Below are positions 26,045-36,160 of a stretch of 64,000 nucleotides of DNA, piece after piece (positions within the stretch are counted from its first letter, which is position 1; every line of letters starts with the position of its first letter). The stretch comes from Aureimonas sp. AU4. GTDB taxonomy: Bacteria; Pseudomonadota; Alphaproteobacteria; Rhizobiales; Rhizobiaceae. The notes beneath the pieces are model-generated. The model saw only the letters and a program-made list of their open reading frames with translations, ran no database searches and had not been told where the DNA came from. The stretch covers positions 1 to 64,000 of the forward strand of contig NZ_BBWK01000041.1 in the NCBI RefSeq assembly GCF_001463765.1. The letters are read 5' to 3'. The position numbers and the translations under genes were made by a program.

Positions 26045-27721
26045 ATGACCACGGGCTTTGTGGACGAACCCCGCCTTGCGGGGTTGATGCTACGCGAGAC
26101 GGCGCGCCGCGCGATGGCGGGCCTGCGCGCCCTCGTCCGCATGCCCGCCACCGCCGAACCGCTGATGGCGGGACCGCGCGACTACCGCCGCGCCGACGCC
26201 TCGGTCGCCCGCGCCTTCTATGTCGGCCACATCGCCCTCGGCGGCCATGTCGTGGAGCTGCACGGCCGCCCCCTGTTCCAGAACAGCGACGAGCCGGCCA
26301 ACTGGCTCGCCGAACTCCATTCCTTCGCCTGGCTGCGCCACTTCAGCCAGAGCGGCGACGCGCTCTCCTCCGAACACGCCCGGGCGCTGATCGCCGACTG
26401 GCTCGCCCTGCCGCGCCGACGCCGGGCGCGCGTCTCGCGCGACCACGAGACGACGGCGCGCCGCGCCATCTCCTGGATGAGCCACGCGCCGGTCATCCTG
26501 TCGGGCGCCGACAGCGCCTTTTCGCGCCGCTTCTCGCAGGCGCTCGCCGCCGAGCTGCGCTGGCTGCGGCGCACCGCGCGGTCCGCGCCCGACGGCCTGC
26601 CGCGCCTTCGCGCCGCGATCGCCGTGGCGCTCGGCGCCGTGTGCCAGCCCGAGCGGCGCGCCTCGGTGCGCCAGGCGACCGCGCGCCTCGCCGAGGAGCT
26701 CGACCGCCAGATCCATCCCGACGGCGGCCACGTCTCGCGCAATCCCGGCGTCCTGGTCGCGATCCTCGCCGACCTGCTGCCGCTCGTGCAGCTTCTCCAG
26801 GCGCGCAACCAGATCGTGCCGCGCGGGGTCTTCTCGGCGCTCGACCGCATGCTGCCGGCGCTGCGCTTCTTCCGCCACGCCGACGGGGCGCTCGCCCTGT
26901 TCAACGGGGCGGGAGCGCCCGACAACCACCTCGTCGCCGCCATCCTGCGCCACGACGAGAGCCTCGGCGAGCCGCTCAGCCAGATGCGCCAGACCGGCTA
27001 CCAGCGCCTCGCCGCCGGGCGCTCCGTGCTGCTCGCCGACACGGGCCTGCCGCCCGAGCCCGGCGTCTCCTCCGAGGCTCATGCCGGGACCCTGTCCTTC
27101 GAGTTCTCCTCGGCGGGCCGGCGCCTCATCGTCAACTGCGGAGCGCCCCAGCGCCTCGACGGGGGCTGGCGGCGCCTATCGCGCACCACGGCCGCCCATT
27201 CGACGCTGACGCTGAACGACCATTCCTCCTCGCGCTTCTCGCGCTCCGAGGCGCTGGACCGCTTCCTCGGCGGTCCGCTCCTGCCCGGCCCGACGCGCGT
27301 GCCGCTCACGCGCGACGACGGCACGCACGGCCAGACCCTGGTCGCCGCCCATGACGGCTACCGCGCCGCCTTCGGCTTCGTCCACGAGCGGCAGATGACG
27401 CTCTCGGAAGGGGGCACGGTGCTGGACGGGGTGGACCGGCTCTTTCCCTCGGCCGGGCGCGGCGCCAAGCTCGAGGCGCAGGAGCCCATCGGTCTCGTTC
27501 GCTTTCACGTCCATCCCGATGTCCGGGTCGAGCGGATCGGCGAGGCGGTGCGGCTGGCGGCGGGCGAGGAGGTCTGGTGGTTCACCGCCGACACGACCCC
27601 GGAGATCGAGGACTCGATCTTCTTCGCCGATGCGGGCGGCATGCGCCGCACGCGCCAGATCACCGTGGCGCTCGACTGCCTGGAGCAGCCCGAGCTCGCC
27701 TGGCGCCTGGAGCGCGGCTAA
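26045..27721 (+). CDS. Heparinase II/III-family protein
   Basis: 558 residues with an all-alpha N-terminal toroid (residues 1-330; for example YVGHIALGGHVVELHGRPLF, ANWLAELHSFAWLRHFSQ, DGGHVSRNPGVLVAILADLLPL) and a C-terminal beta-sandwich with the heparinase II/III motif (HAGTLSFEFSSAGRRLIVNCG, TTAAHSTLTLNDHSSS). Family members are polysaccharide lyases. In Rhizobiales this gene lies conserved between rsmB and purH, and its real substrate is not established. ATG at 26045 after GGAGGG. A CtrA-type box lies upstream. Confidence 0.88.
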   Translation: MTTGFVDEPRLAGLMLRETARRAMAGLRALVRMPATAEPLMAGPRDYRRADASVARAFYVGHIALGGHVVELHGRPLFQNSDEPANWLAELHSFAWLRHFSQSGDALSSEHARALIADWLALPRRRRARVSRDHETTARRAISWMSHAPVILSGADSAFSRRFSQALAAELRWLRRTARSAPDGLPRLRAAIAVALGAVCQPERRASVRQATARLAEELDRQIHPDGGHVSRNPGVLVAILADLLPLVQLLQARNQIVPRGVFSALDRMLPALRFFRHADGALALFNGAGAPDNHLVAAILRHDESLGEPLSQMRQTGYQRLAAGRSVLLADTGLPPEPGVSSEAHAGTLSFEFSSAGRRLIVNCGAPQRLDGGWRRLSRTTAAHSTLTLNDHSSSRFSRSEALDRFLGGPLLPGPTRVPLTRDDGTHGQTLVAAHDGYRAAFGFVHERQMTLSEGGTVLDGVDRLFPSAGRGAKLEAQEPIGLVRFHVHPDVRVERIGEAVRLAAGEEVWWFTADTTPEIEDSIFFADAGGMRRTRQITVALDCLEQPELAWRLERG

Positions 27722-27786
27722 GGGTTCCGCCGCTCGCTTCGCGATCCCGCCGCCTTATCTGGCGGCCGAACGGATCGGAGCGCGAC

Positions 27787-27972
27787 ATGACGACGGCACG
27801 GCTTCTCGGCGCACTCGCGCTTCTTCTGGCCCTGTCGGGCTGCGGCGGCATGAACCGCGCGGTGGGCGTCCTGCCCAACACGCTCGACAACCTCCGGCGC
27901 GACACCGCCCCCTTGCGCGGCGCCGAGCAGCCGGGCGACCGGGCGCTGCGCGACACCAACCGGCCGCTCTGA
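27787..27972 (+). CDS. Small lipoprotein, 61 residues
   Basis: MTTARLLGALALLLALSGCGG is a lipoprotein signal peptide with lipobox LSGC, so the mature protein is only about 43 residues and anchored to a membrane. The rest (VLPNTLDNLRRDTAPL, RGAEQPGDRALRDTNRPL) is polar, of unknown function. It lies between the heparinase-like gene and purH, on the same strand. Confidence 0.7.
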   Translation: MTTARLLGALALLLALSGCGGMNRAVGVLPNTLDNLRRDTAPLRGAEQPGDRALRDTNRPL

Positions 27973-28056
27973 AGGCGTCCGCCTTTGTTGTCTCGGTGAG
28001 GCGACGCGGCTAAGGGGAGGGCGATTTTCCAGCCCGACCCGAGGAAGGCTCCGCCC

Positions 28057-29667
28057 ATGGCCGTCGCCGCCAACACCACGCCCGTTCCCGACCGCGTGCC
28101 GCTGCGCCGCGCGCTTCTGTCCGTCTTCGACAAGACCGGCATCGTGGATCTGGCGCGCGCGCTCCACGAGCGTGGCGTGGAGCTCGTCTCGACGGGGGGC
28201 ACGCACCGCGCCCTCGCCGAGGCCGGCCTGCCGGTGCGCGACGTCGGCGAGCTGACCGGCTTTCCCGAGATCATGGACGGGCGCGTCAAGACGCTCCACC
28301 CGCTGGTGCATGGCGGGTTGCTGGGCATCCGCGACGACGCGGCCCATGCGCAGGCGATGTGCGAGCACGGGATCGGCGCGATCGACCTTCTCGTCGTGAA
28401 CCTCTACCCGTTCAGCGAGACGCGGCGTTCGGGCGCGCCGTTCGCCACGATCCTCGAGAACATCGACATCGGTGGCCCGGCCATGATCCGCGCGGGTGCC
28501 AAGAACCATGCCTATGTCAGCGTCCTGACCGATCCGGCGGACTATACCGCGCTCCTCGACGAGCTCGATCGGAACGGGGGCGAAACGACGCTCCACGCCC
28601 GCCGCCGCTGGGCGGGCGCCGCGTTCGCCCAGACCGCCGCCTACGACAGCGCCGTCTCCGCCTGGTTCGCGGAAGGCGAGGAGAGCATCCCGAAGCGCCT
28701 CGCGGTCACCGGCGTCTCGGCCGGATCGCTGCGCTACGGCGAGAACCCGCACCAGCGCGCGAGCTTCTACCTCGACGGCAGCCATCGCTTCGGCGTCGCG
28801 ACCGCGCGCCAGGTGCAGGGCAAGGAGCTCTCCTACAACAACATCAACGACACCGACGCCGCCTTCGAGCTCGTCGCCGAGTTCGATCCCGAGCGCACGG
28901 CGGCGGTCGCCATCATCAAGCACGCCAACCCCTGCGGCGTGGCGGAAGGCGCCTCGCTGATCGAGGCCTACGGCCGCGCGCTCGCCTGCGACCCCGTCTC
29001 GGCCTTCGGCGGCATCGTCGCCCTGAACCGTCGGCTCGACGCCGTGTCGGCCCGGGCGATCACCGAGGTCTTCACCGAGGTCATCATCGCCCCCGACGCC
29101 GACGAGGAGGCGGTTCGTATCGTCGCCGCTAAGAAGAACCTGCGCCTGCTTCTCACCGGCGGCCTGCCGGACCCGCGCACCGGCGGCACCGTGATCCGAT
29201 CGGTCGCGGGCGGCTTCCTCGCGCAGACGCGCGACAACGGCGTGGTCGACGACCTCGACCTTCGCGTCGTCACCAAGCGACAGCCGAGCGCGGCCGAGAT
29301 GGCGGACCTGCGCTTTGCCTTCCGCGTCGCCAAGCACGTGAAGTCGAACGCCATCGTCTATGCCCGGGATCTCGCCACGGTCGGCATCGGCGCGGGTCAG
29401 ATGAGCCGCGTGGACTCGGCGCGCATCGCCGCGCGCAAGGCCGAGGACGCCGCCAAGGTGGCGGGCGGCGAGGTGCTGACGCGCGGCTCGGCGGTCGCCT
29501 CGGACGCCTTCTTCCCGTTCGCCGACGGTCTTCTTTCGGCGGTCGAGGCGGGCGCCACGGCGGTGATCCAGCCGGGCGGCTCGATGCGCGACAACGAGGT
29601 GATCGAGGCGGCGGACGCCAACGGCATCGCCATGGTCTTCACGGGGATGCGCCACTTCCGGCACTAG
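28057..29667 (+). CDS. purH: Bifunctional AICAR transformylase / IMP cyclohydrolase
   Basis: 536 residues, full length. It performs the last two steps of IMP synthesis. The N-terminal cyclohydrolase domain (residues 1-205) shows [46 protein letters not shown] and LYPF. The C-terminal transformylase domain has [32 protein letters not shown] and the catalytic [11 protein letters not shown], ending in [36 protein letters not shown] precedes the ATG. No purine riboswitch was seen in the short upstream gap. Confidence 0.97.
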   Translation: MAVAANTTPVPDRVPLRRALLSVFDKTGIVDLARALHERGVELVSTGGTHRALAEAGLPVRDVGELTGFPEIMDGRVKTLHPLVHGGLLGIRDDAAHAQAMCEHGIGAIDLLVVNLYPFSETRRSGAPFATILENIDIGGPAMIRAGAKNHAYVSVLTDPADYTALLDELDRNGGETTLHARRRWAGAAFAQTAAYDSAVSAWFAEGEESIPKRLAVTGVSAGSLRYGENPHQRASFYLDGSHRFGVATARQVQGKELSYNNINDTDAAFELVAEFDPERTAAVAIIKHANPCGVAEGASLIEAYGRALACDPVSAFGGIVALNRRLDAVSARAITEVFTEVIIAPDADEEAVRIVAAKKNLRLLLTGGLPDPRTGGTVIRSVAGGFLAQTRDNGVVDDLDLRVVTKRQPSAAEMADLRFAFRVAKHVKSNAIVYARDLATVGIGAGQMSRVDSARIAARKAEDAAKVAGGEVLTRGSAVASDAFFPFADGLLSAVEAGATAVIQPGGSMRDNEVIEAADANGIAMVFTGMRHFRH

Positions 29668-29738
29668 CGCGGAACCGCTTGCGGCGCGGCGGGCGCGGGC
29701 GCAGATTGCGCCCGCAACGATCTCCAGGGAGAAGACCG

Positions 29739-29873
29739 ATGGCCAAGGGCCAGATGCGTTCGAACAAGGAAACCCGCAAGCCCAAGGCCGACAAGAAGGT
29801 CAAGGTCGACGCGGGCGCCCAGACCGTGCCCGGCAAGTTCGCCGCGCCCCAAAAGGACGCCGGCAAGAAGTAA
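29739..29873 (+). CDS. Small basic protein, 44 residues
   Basis: A Lys-rich peptide (MAKGQMRSNKETRKPKADKK start, QKDAGKK end) with a CAGGGAGA ribosome site and a terminator-like hairpin right after its stop. Short proteins beginning MAKGQ(x)RSNKE are, from memory, common in alphaproteobacteria, without known function. The composition suggests nucleic acid binding, but this is inference. Confidence 0.7.
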   Translation: MAKGQMRSNKETRKPKADKKVKVDAGAQTVPGKFAAPQKDAGKK

Positions 29874-29880
29874 CGAAGAA

Positions 29881-29907
29881 GGGGCGGCCGGATCGGTCGC
29901 CCCTTTC
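29881..29907 (+). terminator. Intrinsic terminator-like hairpin after purH and the 44-residue gene
   Basis: GGGGCGGCC pairs with GGTCGCCCC (8 of 9 Watson-Crick, one G.T) around a GGATC loop, followed by TTT. It lies seven bases beyond the stop. Confidence 0.65.
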
Positions 29908-29918
29908 GCGTTCTGCCC

Positions 29919-29981
29919 GGCCGAGCGTGCGCTTCGACCTAGCTGAGCAGACGCTTCAGCCTAGCCGAGCGTGCGCTTCAG
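29919..29981. repeat. Three tandem 20-22-bp copies of the aminotransferase 3' end
   Basis: Copies at 29961-29981 (the last codons and stop of the gene), 29939-29960 and 29919-29938 (partly degraded). On the minus strand the unit reads CTGAAGCGCACGCTCGGCTA plus G; the second copy also carries a TAG. Because one unit is 22 bases, the copies are in different frames. Confidence 0.7.
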
Positions 29982-31178
29982 GAGCGCGCCGAGGCGCGGG
30001 ACGCCCTCCGTCACCGCGCGCTCGTCGGCCAGCGTGAAGGACAGGCGCAGCGTGTTGGTGCCCGAGCCGTCGGCATGGAAGGCGCCGCCCGGCACGAAGG
30101 CGACGCGCGCCTCGGCCACCGAGCGGGCGAGAAGCGCGGCTGCGTCGACGCCGTCCGGCAGCGTCACCCAGACGAACATGCCGCCCTCCGGCCGGCTCCA
30201 GGTGACGCCCGCCGGCATGTGCGCCTCCAGCGCCGCGAGCAGCGCGTCGCGCCGGGCGCCGTAGGCCGCCTTCAAGCGCTCGACCTGCGCATCGTAGCTC
30301 GCCTGCGCGACGTCGAGGATCGCCATCTGGTTGATCGAGGGGCTGTGGAGGTCGGAAGCCTGCTTGGCGAGAACCAGCTTCTCGATCAGGGGCTTCGCCG
30401 CGCAGATCCAGCCAACCCGCAGGCCCGGCGCCAGGATTTTGGAGAAGGAGCCGCAGTAGATCGTGCGCGTCGCCTCGATGCCGCCCGAACGCGCGCAGTC
30501 GAGCGCCAGGATCGGCGGCACGTCCCGGCCCTCGTAGCGCAGCGCCCGGTAGGCGGCGTCCTCGATCACCGCGCAGTCGAGCTCCGTGGCAAGGTCGAGC
30601 ACGCCGTTGCGCGCCGCCTCGTCCAGCGTCTCGCCGGTCGGGTTGGCGAAATCCGGCACGAGATAGCTGAACTTCACGCGACCGCCGTTGCTGGCCGCCG
30701 CCGCCCGGTAGGCGTCCGGCGTCGTGTTGCCGCCGACCGGCGTCAGGCGGTCGTAGCGCGGCTCGTAGGCGTTGAAGGCCTGCAGCGCGCCGAGATAGGT
30801 CGGCCAGGTGACGAGCGCCGTGTCGCCGGGCGACAGGAAGAGCTTGCCGAGATAGTCGAGCCCCTGCTGCGAGCCCGAGGTGATGAAGATGTTGGTCTCG
30901 TCGCAGGGCACGCCGAGCTTGCCCATCTCGCCGGCCAGCCACTGGCGCAGCGGCCGGTAGCCCTCGCTCACCTGGTACTGCAGCGCCTGGTTCGAGGTGG
31001 CCGGCGACAGGACGCGCCCGTAGGCCTCGCGGAAGGCCTCGTGCGGGAAGAGCGCGGGGTCCGGGATGCCGCCGGCGAAGCTCACGATGTCGGGCTGGTC
31101 GAGAAGCTTCAGGAGCTCCCGGATCTCGGACGCGCGCATGCGCGAGGATCGGGTGGCGAAGAGTTCGGTCATGTCCAT
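29961..31178 (-). CDS. PLP-dependent class I/II aminotransferase (2-aminoadipate/LysN-type)
   Basis: 405 residues, fold type I. The N-terminus (RSSRMRASEIRELLKLLDQPDIVSFAGGIPDPALFP) is typical of the LysN/2-aminoadipate and aromatic aminotransferase group related to MocR C-terminal domains. Other landmarks: TSGSQQGLDYLGKLF, PDFANPTGETL, and the PLP lysine in YCGSFSKILAPGLRVGW, then GGMFVWVTLP. The exact amino donor cannot be read from sequence. ATG at 31178 follows CCGGAGGA. The 3' end is tandemly repeated downstream. Confidence 0.9.
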   Translation of the reverse strand: MDMTELFATRSSRMRASEIRELLKLLDQPDIVSFAGGIPDPALFPHEAFREAYGRVLSPATSNQALQYQVSEGYRPLRQWLAGEMGKLGVPCDETNIFITSGSQQGLDYLGKLFLSPGDTALVTWPTYLGALQAFNAYEPRYDRLTPVGGNTTPDAYRAAAASNGGRVKFSYLVPDFANPTGETLDEAARNGVLDLATELDCAVIEDAAYRALRYEGRDVPPILALDCARSGGIEATRTIYCGSFSKILAPGLRVGWICAAKPLIEKLVLAKQASDLHSPSINQMAILDVAQASYDAQVERLKAAYGARRDALLAALEAHMPAGVTWSRPEGGMFVWVTLPDGVDAAALLARSVAEARVAFVPGGAFHADGSGTNTLRLSFTLADERAVTEGVPRLGALLKRTLG

Positions 31179-31300
31179 GGATGGTTCCTCCGGCGGCAAG
31201 CTGTGGAGCATGACCGAAATTATGTCAACAATGCTGACCTATTTCATAAGGTCGACATTCGATCGCGGGCCGGAGGGCGCGACCCCTCCGGCCGGCGCGA

Positions 31301-34300
31301 TCAGGGCGCGACGTCCTGCAGGAGGCCGGCGGCGAGCGTCAGGCGCGCGACGCTGGTCTCGCCCGTGCCGGCCAGCTGGCCGAGCCGCTCGGCCGCGCGG
31401 GCGAGCGCGGGCCCGTGTTCTGCCTGGAAGCTGTCGGCGGCGTGCTCCGCGTCGCTCGCGCCCTGGAGCGCCTTGGCGACGAGGCGGCGGCGCTCGCGCA
31501 GGATCTGGCTTGCCGCCCGCTCCAGCGCCAGCGTCTCGTAGTAGTCGGTCGGCCGCAGCTGGGCGATCGCACCTTCCAGCCGGCCGATGCGCAGCATCTG
31601 CGTGACCGCGAAGAAGGCGCGCACCGTTTCCTCGATCGCCGTTCCGGTTTCACGTGAAACACGCTCGATGTCGGGCAGGAGCGCCAGAAGCGGCAGGAGG
31701 GCGAGGTCGCTCGCTAGATCCTCGTCCAGGCCGCGCTCCTGCCACTGCGCCTCGCGTGCCTGGAACTCGGCGCGTGCCCGCTCGCTGACGAGGCTGGGCA
31801 GGACGGGTCGCAACTCCTCGGCGCGCGAGCGAAGGCGGGGCACGACCTCGGCGAGCGGCTCGGCCGGCAGGCGCAGGAGGATCGCCGTCGCGGCCTGAAG
31901 GAACTCGGAGATCGCGGCATAGAGCTCGTTCTGCCGGTCGCCCGGCAGCGCCGCGTCGAGCGCGTCGACGCGGGCCACGAGGTCGCCGATGCGGAAGCCG
32001 TCATAGGCGGCGAGGAAGCGTGCCGCCACGTCCTCGGCCGGACGCCCGGTCGCGTCAATGAGCGTCGTGGCGTAGGAGGGGCCGAGCCGGTTGACGAACT
32101 CGTTGGCGACCGCCGTCGCCACGATCTCGCGCCGCAGCCGGTGGGCCGTGATCGCACCGGCATAGCTCTGGCGCATGGCCGGCGGGAAGTAGCCGGACAG
32201 GCGTCCTGCCAGATACGGGTCGTCCGGCAGCGCGCTCGCCGCCAGATGGTTGAAGAGGTCGATCTTCGCATAGGCGAGGAGCACGGCGAGCTCGGGGCGC
32301 GTCAGGCCCCGGTCCTTGGCGCGAAGGTCCGCGATCTGCGCGTCGCCCGGCAGGAACTCGACCTCGCGGTCGAGCGCGCCTTGCGCTTCCAGAGCCTGCA
32401 TGAAGCGCTGCTGGAGCGACAGGCGCGAGGCGCCCGCGCGCTCCTCCAGCGACAGGGCGAGCGTCTGGTCGTAGTTGTTGCGCAGCACGAGCCGGGCCAC
32501 GTCCGGCGTCATCTCGGCGAGCAGCTTGTCGCGCTCCGCCATCGGGAGCGAGCCGGCGCGCAGGGGACCGCTCAGCGCGATCTTGATGTTGACCTCGACG
32601 TCCGACGTGTTGACGCCGGCCGAGTTGTCGATCGCGTCCGTGTTGAGGCGCACGCCCGCGCGGGCCGCCTCGATGCGGGCGCGCTGGGTCAGGCCGAGAT
32701 TGGCGCCCTCGCCGACGACCCTGGCGCGGATCTGGCGGCCGGTGATGCGAAGCGCGTCGTTGGCGCGGTCGCCGACGTCCGCGTTGGTCTCGACGCTCGC
32801 CCGCACGTAGGTGCCGATGCCGCCGAACCACAGGAGGTCCACCGGCGCCTGGAGGATCGCGGTGATGATCTCGGCCGGCGTGCCGGTCCGCTTGTCCCAG
32901 CCGATGGCGGCGGCCGCCTCCTCGGACAGGGTGACGCGCTTTTCCGAGCGGCTGACGACGGTGCCGCCGCGCGACAGGCGCGAGGCGTCGTAGTCGCGCC
33001 AGGAGGAGCGGGGCAGCTTGAACAAACGCTCGCGCTCGGCGAAGGCCACGGCCGGGTCAGGATCGGGATCCAGGAAGATGTCGCGGTGGTCGAAGGCGGC
33101 GACGAGCCGCGTCTGGCGCGACAGGAGCATGCCGTTGCCGAAGACGTCGCCCGACATGTCGCCGCAGCCCACACACGTGAAGGGCTCCGACTGGATGTCG
33201 AGCGCCCGCCCGTCGCGGCCCATCTCGCGGAAGTGGCGCTTCACCGCCTCCCAGGCGCCGCGCGCGGTGATGCCCATGGCCTTGTGGTCGTAGCCCGCCG
33301 ATCCGCCGGAGGCGAAGGCGTCGCCCAGCCAGAAGCCGCGCGCCAGCGCCACCGCGTTGGCGGTGTCGGAGAAGGTCGCCGTGCCCTTGTCGGCGGCCAC
33401 CACGAAATAGGGGTCCTCGCCGTCGAAGCGCACGAGGCCGTCCGGCGTCACGGTGCGGCCTTCGGCGTCCACGTTGTCGGTAAGCGACAGGAGCGAGGCG
33501 ATGAAGACGACATAGGCCGAGCGGCCCGCCTCGAACCAGCTCTCGCGACCGGCGGCCGGATCGGGCAGGCGCTTGGGGAAGAAGCCGCCCTTGGAGCCGA
33601 CCGGCACGATCACGGCGTTCTTGACCTGCTGCGCCTTAACGAGGCCGAGCACTTCCGTGCGGTAGTCCTGCGAGCGGTCCGACCAGCGCAGGCCCCCGCG
33701 CGCCACCGGGCCGAAGCGCAGGTGGACGCCCTCGACGCGCGCGTCGAACACGAAGATCTCGCGATACGGGACGGGCGCGGGCAGGCCCTCGATCCGATGG
33801 GGGTCGAACTTGAAGGCGAGCGCGGGCTCGACCGCTCGCGGCGTCGAGCCCGAAGCGGCCGAGACCGCGGGCACGGTGAAGTAGTTGGTGCGCAGCGTCG
33901 CCAGGATCTCCGCCAGGAAGCGGCGCAGGACGCGGTCCTCCTCCAGGCTCGCCACCTTGTCGAGCGCCTCGAGGATGCGCCGCGCGGGCGCGGTGACGCC
34001 TCGCTCGGCCGCCTGCTGCAGCGCCGGGTCTTCGGTCGTCTCGGCCCGGCGCTCGCGCGCGGGGTCGAAGCTTTCGCGAAACAGCGCGAAGAGGTCGGCG
34101 GCGATGCGCGGATGGCGCTCCAGCACCTCGGCCGCGAAATCGGTCGCCGCGCCCACGCTCTGGCGCATGTGGCGGGCATAGGCGCGCAGGACGTTCGCCT
34201 CGCGCCAGTCGAGCCCGGCGCCCAGCACCAGCGCGTTGAAGCGGTCGTTCTCGATCCGCCCGTCGGTGACCGCCGAGAAGAGCTGCTCCAGCGCCACGCC

Positions 34301-36160
34301 CTCGTCGCTCAGGTGCCCGCCGTCGGCACGCCGGAGCGTCATGTCGTGGAGGAACACGGCCGTCCCGTCCGGCCGCGCCAGGCGGAAGGTGCGCTCGGCC
34401 ACCGCAGAGAGGCCCATGTTCTCGAGGATCGGTACGCGCCGCGACAGCGGCAGCGCTTCCCCGAGGTTCAGGACCTTGAGGCGCAGCGTGCCCGCCTCGT
34501 CGCCCTCGCGCCGGTAGAAGTCGACATGGATCGGCCGCGTCTCGTCCAGCGCCAGCGCGCGCCAGCCGTCGGCGACCGCCTCTTCCGGCTCGACGGCCTC
34601 CTGGTAGCTCGTGGGAAAGCCGGCGCCCATGGCGAGCATTTCGCTGTGCGAGCCGGTGCCCCCGATCGCCGCCTCGAAGGCCTGGCCCCAGTCGCGCGCG
34701 ATGCGGGCGACCTCCGCCTCGATGGCGGCGACGTCCGGCTGCGGGGTCGCGCCGCCCCGCCGCCCGATGATGAAGTGGATGGTGGCGAGCGAGCCTTCCG
34801 GGAAGGCGGGATAATAGGCCGAGACGTGGCCGTCGTAGCGCTCGGCGAGCAGGCGCCCGATCTCGTCGCGCATGCGCGCGTCGTAGCTCTCGCGCGGCAC
34901 GAAGACGAGCACGGAGACGAAGCGGTCGAACCGGTCGACGCGCGGCAGGACGCGCACGCGCGGTCGCTCGCCGAGCTCCACCACCACGCCGACGTAGCGC
35001 TCCAGGAGATCGAGATCGATCTGGAACATCTCGTCGCGCGAGTAGGTCTCCAGCGCGACCGTCAGCGCCTTGTCGGCATGGGATCGCGGCGGGAAGCCGA
35101 AGCGCTCCCGCACGCTCTCCGCCTTGCGCCGAAGATAGGGAATGGAGGCGAGCGGGCGCGTATAGGCCGAGGAGGTGAAGAGGCCGACGATACGCGTCTC
35201 GCCCACGAGGCGCCCCGCCTCGTCGCGGTGCTTGACGCCCACATAGTCCATGTAGACGCGGCGGTGGACGCGCGAGCGGCTGTTGGCCTTGGCGACGATG
35301 AGGGGCGCGGGCTCCAGGAGGAAGCGCCGGATGGCGTCGGGCGTCTCGCCGTCGTCGTCGCGGCGCAGGACGCGCACGCCGGGATCGCGCAGGATGCCGA
35401 GTTCCGAGCCCTCGACGCGGCGCAGCGCCTCGCCGTCCTCGTGGTAGGTGAAGCGCCGCAGACCGAGGAAGATGAAGTTGTCCTCGGCCAGCCAGCGCAG
35501 GAGCTCGGCCCCTTCCGCCTTTTCGGCGCGAAGGTCGCCGTCGCCCTCCCGCGCGCCTTCCGTCAGCAGCGCGTCGGCCAGCCGGTTCGCCTCGGCGCGC
35601 ATGGCCGAGAAGTCGCGGTTGGCGAGCGTCACCTCGCGCAGGATGCCCCGGATCGCCTGCTCGAGCCGCGCGTCGGCGTCGGGATCGGGCAGGGCGGTGA
35701 TCACGGCCTGGATCACCGACAGGCGCGCGTCCGCATCGCCGCCCGCCCCCTTCGGGCCGGCGGCCTCGAAGCGGCGGATGCGTCCCTCGCCGTCGCGCTC
35801 CACGTGCAGGATCGGATGGCTGATCGCATGGATGGCGGGCGCGCGGTCCGCGATCTCGGCGATCGTGGAATCGAACAGGAAGCTCATGTCGTCGTGGACG
35901 ATCGTGATCAGCGCGAGCGTGCCGAGCCCCTCGTCCTCGACGCGGCGCACGTCCACGGGCGAGGCGCCGGGCCTCTGCTCGGCGAGAAGGCCGGCCGCCG
36001 TCTCGCAGGCCCGCGCCAGCGTCTCGGCCGACAGCGCCCGGAGATCCTCGGCGGGCGGGCGGGCGAGAAGCAGGGGCGCCAGGGCCGAGGCCTCGGGCAA
36101 GGGCCCCAGATGCTCGCGGACCTGCCTCAGGATGGCTGCCTTGAACCCGTCTTCGATCAT
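31301..36160 (-). CDS. gdhB: NAD-specific glutamate dehydrogenase, large 180-kDa class
   Basis: 1619 residues, as expected for the L-GDH180 family, which deaminates glutamate to 2-oxoglutarate. The long N-terminal part contains ACT-like regulatory segments (TIVHDDMSFLFDSTIAEIADRAP at about residue 85). The catalytic part near residues 760-1150 includes GPVARGGLRWSDRSQDYRTEVLGLVKAQQVKNAVIVPVGSKGG split by the substrate lysines, then TFSDTANAVA and GMGITARGAWE-like DHKAMGITARGAWEAVK. The start at 36160 has a GAGGGAG site. The codons near 31650 contain parS site 3. The usual symbol is gdh/gdhB in related genomes. Confidence 0.95.
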   Translation of the reverse strand: MIEDGFKAAILRQVREHLGPLPEASALAPLLLARPPAEDLRALSAETLARACETAAGLLAEQRPGASPVDVRRVEDEGLGTLALITIVHDDMSFLFDSTIAEIADRAPAIHAISHPILHVERDGEGRIRRFEAAGPKGAGGDADARLSVIQAVITALPDPDADARLEQAIRGILREVTLANRDFSAMRAEANRLADALLTEGAREGDGDLRAEKAEGAELLRWLAEDNFIFLGLRRFTYHEDGEALRRVEGSELGILRDPGVRVLRRDDDGETPDAIRRFLLEPAPLIVAKANSRSRVHRRVYMDYVGVKHRDEAGRLVGETRIVGLFTSSAYTRPLASIPYLRRKAESVRERFGFPPRSHADKALTVALETYSRDEMFQIDLDLLERYVGVVVELGERPRVRVLPRVDRFDRFVSVLVFVPRESYDARMRDEIGRLLAERYDGHVSAYYPAFPEGSLATIHFIIGRRGGATPQPDVAAIEAEVARIARDWGQAFEAAIGGTGSHSEMLAMGAGFPTSYQEAVEPEEAVADGWRALALDETRPIHVDFYRREGDEAGTLRLKVLNLGEALPLSRRVPILENMGLSAVAERTFRLARPDGTAVFLHDMTLRRADGGHLSDEGVALEQLFSAVTDGRIENDRFNALVLGAGLDWREANVLRAYARHMRQSVGAATDFAAEVLERHPRIAADLFALFRESFDPARERRAETTEDPALQQAAERGVTAPARRILEALDKVASLEEDRVLRRFLAEILATLRTNYFTVPAVSAASGSTPRAVEPALAFKFDPHRIEGLPAPVPYREIFVFDARVEGVHLRFGPVARGGLRWSDRSQDYRTEVLGLVKAQQVKNAVIVPVGSKGGFFPKRLPDPAAGRESWFEAGRSAYVVFIASLLSLTDNVDAEGRTVTPDGLVRFDGEDPYFVVAADKGTATFSDTANAVALARGFWLGDAFASGGSAGYDHKAMGITARGAWEAVKRHFREMGRDGRALDIQSEPFTCVGCGDMSGDVFGNGMLLSRQTRLVAAFDHRDIFLDPDPDPAVAFAERERLFKLPRSSWRDYDASRLSRGGTVVSRSEKRVTLSEEAAAAIGWDKRTGTPAEIITAILQAPVDLLWFGGIGTYVRASVETNADVGDRANDALRITGRQIRARVVGEGANLGLTQRARIEAARAGVRLNTDAIDNSAGVNTSDVEVNIKIALSGPLRAGSLPMAERDKLLAEMTPDVARLVLRNNYDQTLALSLEERAGASRLSLQQRFMQALEAQGALDREVEFLPGDAQIADLRAKDRGLTRPELAVLLAYAKIDLFNHLAASALPDDPYLAGRLSGYFPPAMRQSYAGAITAHRLRREIVATAVANEFVNRLGPSYATTLIDATGRPAEDVAARFLAAYDGFRIGDLVARVDALDAALPGDRQNELYAAISEFLQAATAILLRLPAEPLAEVVPRLRSRAEELRPVLPSLVSERARAEFQAREAQWQERGLDEDLASDLALLPLLALLPDIERVSRETGTAIEETVRAFFAVTQMLRIGRLEGAIAQLRPTDYYETLALERAASQILRERRRLVAKALQGASDAEHAADSFQAEHGPALARAAERLGQLAGTGETSVARLTLAAGLLQDVAP
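31646..31661. promoter_or_regulatory. parS centromere-like site 3 (inside the GDH gene)
   Basis: GGTTTCACGTGAAACA matches 15 of 16 consensus positions. It is fully inside coding sequence and is read there as V-S-R-E-T in the glutamate dehydrogenase C-terminal region. Confidence 0.92.
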
